From assembly GCA_020630115.1 (NCBI GenBank), contig JAHDCA010000006.1, forward strand, positions 1 through 22,219: a stretch of 22,219 bases of DNA, written 5' to 3'. The translations under genes and the position numbers were made by a program. This document shows positions 15,502 through 22,219 of the stretch, piece by piece; within the stretch, counting starts at the first letter, position 1, and the number at the start of each line of letters is the position of its first letter. The notes beneath the pieces were generated by a model that was not told the origin of the DNA, did no database searches, and saw only the letters and a program-made list of their open reading frames with translations. Source of the stretch: Candidatus Dojkabacteria bacterium (lineage in GTDB: Bacteria; Patescibacteriota; Dojkabacteria; SC72; JAHDCA01).

Positions 15502-15588
15502 CCAGGAATGGCGGAGCGGTCAATCGCAATGGACTGTAAATCCATCGACCTCAGGTCTACGGGGGTTCAAATCCCTCTTCCTGGACCA
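15502..15588 (+). tRNA. tRNA-Tyr (anticodon GUA), CCA encoded
   Basis: The acceptor stem is CCAGGAA (15502-15508) with TTCCTGG (15578-15584), discriminator A73, then CCA. The D arm uses GCG/CGC. The anticodon stem ATGGA/TCCAT carries the loop CTGTAAA, anticodon GTA. A long variable arm with a GACCT/AGGTC stem marks it as a class II tRNA, which is the bacterial form of tRNA-Tyr. The T arm is GGGGG/CCCTC with loop TTCAAAT. The unusual point is C1:G72. Bacterial tRNA-Tyr normally begins G1:C72, whereas C1:G72 is the identity pair read by archaeal and eukaryal TyrRS. The TyrRS encoded at 18979-20064 is of that type. Confidence 0.97.
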
Positions 15589-15637
15589 TCTAACACTTTC
15601 AATTAGTCACCCCAACTAAACAAACCTTTTGCAATTT

Positions 15638-15646
15638 TGCTATACT
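15638..15646 (+). promoter_or_regulatory. extended -10 promoter of the Ppx/GppA-like gene
   Basis: TGCTATACT, an extended -10, with predicted start near 15653 and a 24-nt UTR lacking a Shine-Dalgarno site. Confidence 0.45.
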
Positions 15647-15676
15647 TAAAAATATTTAGATCACTACATCACAGTT

Positions 15677-16537
15677 ATGATAATAGATTTAGGAAGTTCC
15701 ACAATTAAAGTTTACTCTATAGGTAATGAAACACCCGAACTTATCCGAATGTTACCTTCTCCACTTAATTCGGATTTGGATATTCACACCAAACTCAATG
15801 AAATCACCAATGCGCTATCTGAGTTCAAACATCATAAACCAACGATCATTGCCACTTCGGCTGCTAGAAAGCTAGCCGTTAATCATCAAAAAGAATTAAT
15901 TGAAAAAGTCGAGAAAGAATTGGAGTTGGAACTGACTATCATAGATCAAGATTCAGAAAGTACTTATCTAAGAGAAGCTCTAATCGGTAGACTTCACACC
16001 AACAAGCCTGTGATGCTTCTTAATATAGGAGGAGGTTCGACTGAGATTTTAACATTGAAAGATGGACAGACTATTGGCAAAGTTAATCTTGAGATTGGTG
16101 TTGGAACAATACTTAAACAATATCAAGATATTAATGAATGTGTAATGGCTGATAATCAGATATCAGAGATAAAAAGCTTTATTCAAAGGCTCCTCCCAAA
16201 CAAAAAGATGAAGGCTAAGATTGCATTCTACACTGGAGGTGAACTGAATTACATGCGACTCTTAGAATACCCCCTCGTTGAGAATAATCTGATGAGTGAT
16301 CCTGACCACCCATCAATAATTGGATCAGATGATTTCAAGACCAAGAATCATGAGGTATTATCAAATGTAACTATATCAGAGCTGAAAGAGTTAATGCCTG
16401 AGAGTCCTGATTGGATGAATGGAGCGAGAGCATGTACTATACTAGCTGAAACAATTTTTGATGCTTTTGAGGTTGACGTAATCATCCCATCGGATTCTAA
16501 TACGATAAATGGGTTTGTTCGGATGCACAAAGGTTAA
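15677..16537 (+). CDS. Ppx/GppA phosphatase family protein, catalytic domains only
   Basis: 286 residues. Exopolyphosphatase/pppGpp phosphohydrolase family of the ASKHA (actin-like) fold. Visible are the phosphate-1 loop IIDLGSSTIKVYS (2-14), ATSAARKLAVN near 59-69, a DQDSESTYLREAL segment near 93-105 holding the likely catalytic Glu, and the phosphate-2 loop LLNIGGGSTEIL near 114-125. A C-terminal stretch IIPSDSNTINGFV resembles the family's S-x-x-x-x-x-G ending. The E. coli enzymes are about 500 residues with a C-terminal HD-like domain. That part is absent, as in short single-unit family members. Likely roles are polyphosphate or (p)ppGpp turnover, but which of these cannot be told. It starts 88 bases after tRNA-Tyr. 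Confidence 0.8.
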   Translation: MIIDLGSSTIKVYSIGNETPELIRMLPSPLNSDLDIHTKLNEITNALSEFKHHKPTIIATSAARKLAVNHQKELIEKVEKELELELTIIDQDSESTYLREALIGRLHTNKPVMLLNIGGGSTEILTLKDGQTIGKVNLEIGVGTILKQYQDINECVMADNQISEIKSFIQRLLPNKKMKAKIAFYTGGELNYMRLLEYPLVENNLMSDPDHPSIIGSDDFKTKNHEVLSNVTISELKELMPESPDWMNGARACTILAETIFDAFEVDVIIPSDSNTINGFVRMHKG

Positions 16538-16568
16538 ATTTTCTAGAGATTTCAAAGATTTTCGGAAT

Positions 16569-17357
16569 TCAGACCACAACTAACTCAACTTGATCCGAGG
16601 CACAAATTGCAATTATATTCACTTCTTTCGCTGACCCAGAGGGAGTTATACTACCGACTTTTTTAGAGTAATAGTCACTTCTCTTATATTCCTCAATTGG
16701 CATCCTAGTAAACTTTAAATCAATATTAAAACCTATACCTTCAGGATTATTACATGATATATCTGGGACCCCTAGTCCCGGAGCTGGCGACTCGACTTTT
16801 ATTTCTTCTATACTATTATCCTTAAAAAATGATAATAATTCATTTGTAAGCGTTCCAGCATTCATAAATGTGTTTGCTAAACCAACTGCCCTATCAAAGT
16901 AAAAATCAACTTTACGATTGAACCTTACAGCTTGGCTTAATACACCATCAAATTTCATCATATTCATCAAGGGGAAAAAATACTTCGGATCATAGAAACC
17001 ATCTTCATGATATAGCCCCATAGCTAGACCCCAAAAGATTTCATCAGCAGTTGAGGTATCATATTCACATAGCTTATGTTCAAAAAGATCTGTCATTTCA
17101 AAGTGCTCATGCCCTAAAACTCTCTCCAAGTTTCTATAAACATGTGCATGCAAAAACCAACCGGGTTCTCTGTTTCCATACAATACTGTATTTCGAACTT
17201 CATCCCAAGACGCTTTCTTAGGGGGAATTAATCTCTGCCCTCTAAGAAATGGCTCGTAATATTTAATTTTTGGCTGGAAGTTAGGGTAATTCTGATCTTG
17301 AATCTGCGGATAATTTTTTTCATTTTTACCATATTCTATTAAGTATCCATGTTTCAA
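16569..17357 (-). CDS. uncharacterised protein, possible PD-(D/E)XK nuclease fold
   Basis: 262 residues. The only usable start is TTG at 17357, because a stop lies four codons further upstream. A TATTAT box at 17374-17369 would give a very short UTR. No full-length family is recognised. Near residues 199-216 the sequence reads VPDIS, then 10 residues on FNIDLK. This PD, spacer of 13, D-L-K arrangement fits the PD-(D/E)XK active site of restriction enzymes and related nucleases, with strands of the right hydrophobic character. The N-terminal half is rich in Tyr, Phe and His. No methyltransferase or other restriction partner lies beside it; the neighbours are the Ppx/GppA-like gene (convergent) and the wHTH-Nudix gene (divergent). 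The nuclease reading is tentative. Confidence 0.65.
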   Translation of the reverse strand: MKHGYLIEYGKNEKNYPQIQDQNYPNFQPKIKYYEPFLRGQRLIPPKKASWDEVRNTVLYGNREPGWFLHAHVYRNLERVLGHEHFEMTDLFEHKLCEYDTSTADEIFWGLAMGLYHEDGFYDPKYFFPLMNMMKFDGVLSQAVRFNRKVDFYFDRAVGLANTFMNAGTLTNELLSFFKDNSIEEIKVESPAPGLGVPDISCNNPEGIGFNIDLKFTRMPIEEYKRSDYYSKKVGSITPSGSAKEVNIIAICASDQVELVVV

Positions 17358-17489
17358 ACTAACAACTTATAATATATTGGCTTACAAAATTAAAGATGTT
17401 TCTACCTGTCAGACTATTTAGACTCGGGAATACCTCTATAATCACCACAACAACCACTTAACTTGATTCAACTAAACCAAATTCCAGAG

Positions 17490-17495
17490 TATAAT
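17490..17495 (+). promoter_or_regulatory. -10 of the wHTH-Nudix gene, predicted leaderless
   Basis: Perfect TATAAT five bases before the ATG at 17501; the predicted start point (about 17502) coincides with the start codon. A poor -35 (TTCAAC, 17467-17472) is at 17-bp spacing. A second TATAAT lies at 17437-17442. Confidence 0.5.
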
Positions 17496-17500
17496 TCCAC

Positions 17501-18127
17501 ATGCATCAAACTAAACTGGACATACTAAACAAATTAACAGTTAATGACTCACTCAAATTCACTGAGCTTCAGAAGTTGATTGTATGCCCTTCAGACCACC
17601 TTGCATATCACCTCAAAGGACTTGTAGCCGAGCTTCAGGTATTAAAATCTGATAGATCGTATTCAATAACAACTGCAGGTGCAAAAGCACTTAAGTATTT
17701 TAAGTTCGAGCTTGAGGATATGCTTCTACCACACATAAAGATCCAGGTCATAATCGAGGATCAAGATAATTACTACTTCACCCTTAGAGATCACCATCCT
17801 TTCTTTAAACAATTGAACTTCCCCCAGTCTAACCTTCGAAGGGGTGAGACAACAGAACAAGCACTAACAAGAATATTAATAGGTAATTACAATTACAACT
17901 TTTTAAAAACAGTACGCCAGATTTGTAAAGATCTCGATGGAGAGATACTTTTTGATTCCGAATACCATTATGTAAAAGTTGAAGTTACTCCGAGGCTTAT
18001 TGAGGATTTGAAACTTGTCAAAGTGAAGAAAGATCAAATATGTGGCTTAGAACTAGTGCCATCAAGTTTAATAGCAATTGATGATAGTATTAAACAAAGA
18101 GAAGTGATCCAAGAACTTGATATGTAG
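17501..18127 (+). CDS. winged-helix protein with a C-terminal degenerate Nudix-like domain
   Basis: 208 residues. Residues 1-70 look like a winged helix of the ArsR/MarR kind: ILNKLTVNDSLKFTELQKLI, then a recognition-helix-like SDHLAYHLKGLVAELQVL, then a wing at SDRSYSITTAGAKAL. From about 78 a beta-rich domain begins (IKIQVIIEDQDNYYFTL) and leads to RRGETTEQALTRIL near 113-126. This keeps the GE, A and R of a Nudix box but lacks the REXXEE glutamates that bind metal, so catalysis is doubtful. NrtR-type regulators pair the same modules in the opposite order. A ligand-sensing transcription regulator is the natural guess; the target is unknown. Its stop is 3 bases from the end of the converging EamA gene. 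Confidence 0.7.
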   Translation: MHQTKLDILNKLTVNDSLKFTELQKLIVCPSDHLAYHLKGLVAELQVLKSDRSYSITTAGAKALKYFKFELEDMLLPHIKIQVIIEDQDNYYFTLRDHHPFFKQLNFPQSNLRRGETTEQALTRILIGNYNYNFLKTVRQICKDLDGEILFDSEYHYVKVEVTPRLIEDLKLVKVKKDQICGLELVPSSLIAIDDSIKQREVIQELDM

Positions 18128-18130
18128 CTT

Positions 18131-18973
18131 TTAAACAATCGCGATCAAAATTGCACTAGCGATTACAATTAGAATTCCACCTATTGCCTTAAGGTTTAGC
18201 TTTTCACCATATGCAAATCTTGAGTAGATTATTGTAACTACAGGGTTTGCACCAATTATCCCCAGAGCCAAAGCCCCGCCAGCATCCACTGCTAGGTTGT
18301 TTCCTATACCCGCAAGGATCTCAAAATTGGAAACCATCCAGATATTTTTGATTACATTACGAGGCATAGAGAAATCCCTATTTGTTAGTGCTATAAATAC
18401 AGCAGAACAGAACAAACTTACTACTGAGATAATAAATAATGAAGGGAACAAACCTATCCCCTGTACAAATGCACCATAAGCTCTAAAAGCAAAGCCCCAG
18501 AAAAGCGTTGCTAATAACAGGTAGATTATTGCTTTGTCTAATTTGATCTTCTCTGCTCCTCCAATCGTATAAACACCAAAAACAAGAATTAATCCAACTA
18601 GAATATGCCAGAGATTTATATCATCACCCCATATCAAATATCCCATGATCAATGAGACTACAACATTAAATTGAATCAATGTTGACATGACGCTAACTTT
18701 TCCATACTCCAAGGCCTTATAAAATGAGATTAATCCTCCATATCCAATTACTGAGACACCTATAAGCTGTAAGTAATTTGAGCTATTATCAGCTAAATTA
18801 ATATTCTCAACACCATGGACAAGTACGGTTAAGATTAGAAAGACTATTGAGGTATTTAATTGTCTCCAAAAGATGAAATTTTGTGGAGGAATCTTACCTG
18901 CAACAGATTTTGAAATACCAATATAAAGACCTATTCCTACTATTGCTAAAAGACAGTAAAGGTAAAGCGCCAT
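18131..18973 (-). CDS. EamA/DMT-superfamily transporter
   Basis: 280 residues with ten predicted membrane helices in two homologous halves, the EamA layout of drug/metabolite exporters. Each half contains a Trp/Arg or Gly-rich segment typical of the family (FWRQLNTSIVFLILTVL in the first, LFWGFAFRAYGAFVQG at the start of the second). A C-terminal ALGIIGANPVVTIIYS...YGEKLNLKAIGGILIVI block resembles the last EamA helices. The substrate cannot be told. ATG 18973 is 5 nt past the tyrS stop, with AGG eight bases upstream, one of the few plausible ribosome sites in the window. It is probably co-transcribed with tyrS. Confidence 0.85.
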   Translation of the reverse strand: MALYLYCLLAIVGIGLYIGISKSVAGKIPPQNFIFWRQLNTSIVFLILTVLVHGVENINLADNSSNYLQLIGVSVIGYGGLISFYKALEYGKVSVMSTLIQFNVVVSLIMGYLIWGDDINLWHILVGLILVFGVYTIGGAEKIKLDKAIIYLLLATLFWGFAFRAYGAFVQGIGLFPSLFIISVVSLFCSAVFIALTNRDFSMPRNVIKNIWMVSNFEILAGIGNNLAVDAGGALALGIIGANPVVTIIYSRFAYGEKLNLKAIGGILIVIASAILIAIV

Positions 18974-18978
18974 ATCTT

Positions 18979-20064
18979 CTACCTAGTGACTTTAAAACTT
19001 TCAACTTGTTCTTTTAACTCTTTAGCAGTTTGATTATCCTCAAAGTACTGCCTAGTCGGCTCGAGAAAACGGTCTAAATGATCAACCAATGAGTTTTTAA
19101 GATCAAGTGGGAAAAGCTCTTTGCTCTCATAGGCTTTCTCAAGTTCTTCGTAAGAGTTAAACTCAACATCACCACCAAACTTCTCAGGCCTCTCGATAAT
19201 CATATTCTCTTGCTTACCAAATACGATGTACTTACAGTACTCAAGAACAGGATTTTCTTGAACAATTCCTTCAGGAGCCCAAGCCTTTTTAATCTTTCGA
19301 GCTATGTCTTCCCGAGTATCAGTCATAAATACAGCACTATCAGGATTACTCTTACTCATCTTAAGCCTTATTGCTCTATCAACTGTTGATTCCTCAGACT
19401 GCTCACTATCAGGTGGAGTCAGCCCCATAAGCATATGATGACTTACTGAGATAGGCTTCCAATCATAACCTAGATCAGGTGCTACTTCTCGTGCCAGCAT
19501 ATTAACCTTTCTTTGATCCATACCAAGTTGTGCTACTTTAGCATCAAGCATGAAGATGTCAGCACATTGCATTAGTGGATAAACGATTTGTGAAGCGCTC
19601 AAGGAGTCAGTTTCGCTTCTACCCATGATCTGAACAGTTCGTAGAATCCGAGGTAGGTTCTTAGCAATAGCTATCTTCATAACTGTCTCCCAATAACCTT
19701 CTTGCTTAACAAGATCACTAGCCCAAACAAACTCAACATTATCCATATCCATCCCACAGCTTTTCCATACTTCTTTGAAATATTCACCAACGACTTGTAT
19801 CTTTCCCATATCTCCACCCATTTTGTGATTAGCCCAACCATGCCAATCAGCGATTAACATCTTAAACTTAGCTCCAGCACCAATCATCTTATTTACGTTT
19901 ATAGTTCTAAATAGACCTTGAGCGATATGGATTTGTCCACTCGGCTCAAAACCATCATATGCGTTATATGGTTGATCAGATTCTATCAATGCTAATAGTT
20001 CTTCTTCTTGAACAATTTCTTCACCGACTTGCTTTGCAAGTGCAAATTTTGATTTTGTATCCAT
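18979..20064 (-). CDS. tyrS: tyrosyl-tRNA synthetase, archaeal/eukaryal type
   Basis: 361 residues, class I synthetase for tRNA-Tyr. GFEPSGQIHIAQG at 38-50 holds the HIGH-equivalent HIAQ (46-49). CADIFMLDAKVAQLGMDQRKVNMLARE is the tyrosine/ATP pocket region near 170-196. KMSKS at 235-239 is followed by NPDSAVFMTD. These segments match the archaeal/eukaryal TyrRS family. Bacterial TyrRS (about 400-420 residues) has a different N-terminus and a C-terminal S4-like RNA-binding domain, which is absent here. The family reads C1:G72 of tRNA-Tyr, and the tRNA-Tyr at 15502 has that pair. ATG 20064 lies 32 nt after the 84-residue gene; no Shine-Dalgarno site is seen. Confidence 0.96.
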   Translation of the reverse strand: MDTKSKFALAKQVGEEIVQEEELLALIESDQPYNAYDGFEPSGQIHIAQGLFRTINVNKMIGAGAKFKMLIADWHGWANHKMGGDMGKIQVVGEYFKEVWKSCGMDMDNVEFVWASDLVKQEGYWETVMKIAIAKNLPRILRTVQIMGRSETDSLSASQIVYPLMQCADIFMLDAKVAQLGMDQRKVNMLAREVAPDLGYDWKPISVSHHMLMGLTPPDSEQSEESTVDRAIRLKMSKSNPDSAVFMTDTREDIARKIKKAWAPEGIVQENPVLEYCKYIVFGKQENMIIERPEKFGGDVEFNSYEELEKAYESKELFPLDLKNSLVDHLDRFLEPTRQYFEDNQTAKELKEQVESFKVTR

Positions 20065-20096
20065 AGGGATTTGATTAATATTAATAACTTGAAATC

Positions 20097-20351
20097 CTAG
20101 ATCGCAAAAGTGCGAATATGATCTTCGAGATTATCTCTTAAAGAATGGTAAGTTTCAAACTCATCTTCACCAGGTAAAGGCATCATATCAAGTAGTTCCT
20201 CAATCTCATCTTGTGAAAGCTCTATACCACCGCCACTTGAGTCTAGTGAAATGATCTTCGAGCTTAGTAGCTGAGAGAATTCATTTTCGACAGAAAACCT
20301 CTTTAGTAAATCTGTGTTTTCAGCTTCAAGTTTAACTACTACTCTTTTCAT
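20097..20351 (-). CDS. small acidic protein, unknown function
   Basis: 84 residues, acidic in its second half (SQDEIEELLDMMPLPGEDEFE), with a basic first strand (MKRVVVKLEAEN). No family is recognised. It overlaps the end of the surface-protein gene by 20 bp and precedes tyrS by 32 nt, so it is likely in the same transcript. The overlap and intact frame support it as a real gene. Confidence 0.6.
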   Translation of the reverse strand: MKRVVVKLEAENTDLLKRFSVENEFSQLLSSKIISLDSSGGGIELSQDEIEELLDMMPLPGEDEFETYHSLRDNLEDHIRTFAI

Positions 20352-22219
20352 CTTCTAAGATTGTAATATTTGGAGAAATTATATTAACATTCTCTAACAA
20401 AGTAAATTCCTGTATACCAGCGAGTTTATATCCGCTATTTAGAACTTCGATTTTATATCTACCCTCGGGAACTATAAATTTATACTGACCTTGCTCACTT
20501 GATACCCTCTTAGCTATAAGTCGATTGAACTCTAATTCTCTTAAACCTATTACTACGTTTTTCATTGGGAATCCATCTCTATCGTAAACTTTACCAAGAT
20601 CAAAACTAGAGTATCTTCTTTTATTTAGCATTAGATATAAAATGATTCCAAAGATTCCTAGAAGGATGAAGTTTAGTATAGTCGGGCTTGTTATTGCTAC
20701 AAATACTGAGTAAGCCAAACTTCCAATGAATAAAATTGATTGAAATGCCTTCCAAAGATACTTGCTTATAGCACTGAATTGGAAATCGCCTGCAAGATCT
20801 GTTGGGTCAATTGGCAATGAGTAATTTATCTGCCTATCTTTCTCTACTTGTAGGATCCCATTCGACAAGACATTTTGGATTGGTGAGTCTTCATTTCCAG
20901 TTACTACAATACTTGGATAACTGAACCCTGGTTTAGAAACTTCAAGTTTGTATGCACCTGGATCAACATTAATTTCAAACACACCAAATTTATCCGTAAC
21001 ACCAGTACCAATTAGATTCCTAGCTGTATCATAAACCCTTACAACTGCCATCGATATCGGATCTTTAGATACTGAATCATATACTGATCCAAATGGATTT
21101 GCCTTCCTTCTAAGACCTAACAGTGTTGCTAACCAAACAAAAAATCTTGCAAAGATTGCTGGAATATCCCACCAGTTAAAGCCCAATAAAAATCCCGATA
21201 AAGCTCCTACTCCTGCCAATGCAGCTACAGCCGTAATATCTTTTATCACACCACTTAAACTAAAACTATCACCTTCAGGTTCTTGTACTTGCGGAGGTTC
21301 TACTTCTATAACTTCAATAATTGGTTGTTCTGTAACTTCAGTAAGTGTTTCTCCAATAACTTCCTCGACAATCTCTTCCTTTAATATCTGGAAACTATTT
21401 CCAGTTAAGGCTTTAGTATTAGTTTGTCCAGAATCTGAATCTGTTACGGTTATCTGTATCAATGAAAGCTGTGTTATCGCTGATGCAAGTTGCTCTTGGC
21501 TCAAACCATCTTTCAAGCTTAAAGTCCCCGTTGCTAGATCAAAGTCAAAGAACTCATTGTTTAAGCCCTGGATAGAAATTACTGCATTTGGGAAGTCGTC
21601 TGGTATAGACAATGTACTTATTATCAAAGAGGAGTACTCACTTGGATCAACTTGGATTTCATTTTCATTAATCTCAAACGACAATTCAACATCGGGATCC
21701 TCATCTTCATCGTCTTGTTCAGGACTATTTGTATTGCTGTTTGAAGGTGGAGGACTTGTTGGAGGTGTAGCAGGTACAACAGTTGAGTTCAAAGCTACTG
21801 TTATATAGTTACCGTCTATTAAGTTTATTGAATTATAATAGTAATTATCACCAGACTTTGAATCTGGTTGTAAAACAGTTGCATTAGAAAAATCGGAGTC
21901 AGTATCGACAAGCAAACTAAAGCTATTGCCAGTTAAACTTGCTGTATCAACTTTTATACTGACAGAATTAGAACCTGACTTATCTATCCTCCAAGTTTTA
22001 TTAAGCCTGTCTTGAAAACCAGTCGGGACATTATTTGATGAACCAGTCGCGCCATCATTTGCAATTACAACGATATCTCCGGCAGAGAAACTAGACAATC
22101 CAAAGACTGTAACTTCATCAGATTGAGCTTGAGGTGAATTTAGTGAACTGTCACACATATGTATACCTATAGCATCTTCATTTAAAGGGTGCGAAGAGCT
22201 ATATACATATGAATTATAA
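20332..22219 (-). CDS. large multidomain surface protein with carboxypeptidase-regulatory-like domains (5' incomplete)
   Basis: The frame is open through the window edge. An ATG at 22158 exists, but about 20 further codons upstream continue a recognisable domain, so the true start is outside. Order in the visible part: (1) a DUF8202-like module (GIH then SSLNSPQAQS, then NKTWRI and LVDTDSDF); (2) a Pro/Ser and Asp/Glu linker; (3) a cadherin-like segment (FFDFDLATGTLSL); (4) a Glu/Val-rich linker; (5) hydrophobic segments near AALAGVGALSGFLL and FARFFVWLATLLGL; (6) a CarboxypepD_reg-like beta-sandwich (GSVYDSVSKDPISMAVVRVY); (7) two membrane helices; (8) a second such sandwich (GKVYDRDGFPMKNVVIGL). 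Probably a membrane-anchored cell-surface or adhesion protein. Which sandwiches face outward is unclear. Confidence 0.82.
   Translation of the reverse strand, partial: YNSYVYSSSHPLNEDAIGIHMCDSSLNSPQAQSDEVTVFGLSSFSAGDIVVIANDGATGSSNNVPTGFQDRLNKTWRIDKSGSNSVSIKVDTASLTGNSFSLLVDTDSDFSNATVLQPDSKSGDNYYYNSINLIDGNYITVALNSTVVPATPPTSPPPSNSNTNSPEQDDEDEDPDVELSFEINENEIQVDPSEYSSLIISTLSIPDDFPNAVISIQGLNNEFFDFDLATGTLSLKDGLSQEQLASAITQLSLIQITVTDSDSGQTNTKALTGNSFQILKEEIVEEVIGETLTEVTEQPIIEVIEVEPPQVQEPEGDSFSLSGVIKDITAVAALAGVGALSGFLLGFNWWDIPAIFARFFVWLATLLGLRRKANPFGSVYDSVSKDPISMAVVRVYDTARNLIGTGVTDKFGVFEINVDPGAYKLEVSKPGFSYPSIVVTGNEDSPIQNVLSNGILQVEKDRQINYSLPIDPTDLAGDFQFSAISKYLWKAFQSILFIGSLAYSVFVAITSPTILNFILLGIFGIILYLMLNKRRYSSFDLGKVYDRDGFPMKNVVIGLRELEFNRLIAKRVSSEQGQYKFIVPEGRYKIEVLNSGYKLAGIQEFTLLENVNIISPNITILEDEKSSS

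Noticed and set aside
1..22219. CRISPR arrays, insertion sequences, integrases or prophage genes
   Set aside because: No regularly spaced direct repeats, transposase or integrase motifs, or terminal inverted repeats were seen; the region reads as a chromosomal housekeeping segment.

Overview
The window looks like a chromosomal segment of a Candidate Phyla Radiation (Patescibacteria) bacterium. The evidence is AT-rich DNA with short intergenic spaces, an archaeal-type AMP phosphorylase, an archaeal/eukaryal-type TyrRS, a type-2 (eukaryote-like) IleRS, a bacterial ftsQ-ftsA-ftsZ division cluster, a long-variable-arm bacterial tRNA-Tyr, and a large surface protein whose segments resemble those of uncultivated CPR genomes. 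Dojkabacteria- or Microgenomates-like lineages would fit, but the exact phylum is inference. TGA acts as a stop (ileS ends in TGA), so the standard bacterial code applies.

Layout. (1) 91-4337, minus strand: ileS followed by a SEDS-family ftsW/rodA gene with a 4-bp GTGA overlap. Upstream of ileS, 4338-4628 holds a promoter and a long leader that I read as a T-box riboswitch with an ultrashort Stem I carrying an isoleucine AUC specifier. (2) 4698-5075, plus strand: a small secreted or anchored protein, divergent from the ileS leader. (3) 5352-9079, minus strand: an M29 aminopeptidase gene followed by four tightly packed, unrecognised genes. (4) 9099-15243, minus strand: AMP phosphorylase, GT2 glycosyltransferase, ftsQ, ftsA, ftsZ and a 59-residue DUF1232 gene. 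(5) 15502-15588: tRNA-Tyr, with a near-consensus promoter. (6) 15677-18127: a Ppx/GppA-like gene, a possible PD-(D/E)XK protein on the other strand, and a winged-helix plus degenerate Nudix protein. (7) 18131-22219, minus strand: a 5'-incomplete surface protein, an 84-residue protein, archaeal-type tyrS and an EamA transporter.

Themes. Cell envelope and division genes (ftsW/rodA, GT2, ftsQ, ftsA, ftsZ) and translation genes (ileS, tyrS, tRNA-Tyr) dominate. Two points stand out. First, ileS has a T-box resembling the ultrashort-Stem-I class described in Actinobacteria. Second, the tRNA-Tyr combines a bacterial long variable arm with a C1:G72 pair, the identity pair used by archaeal/eukaryal TyrRS, and the TyrRS encoded in the same window is of that type. 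Many promoters sit so close to the start codon that the mRNAs should be leaderless, and clear Shine-Dalgarno sites are scarce.
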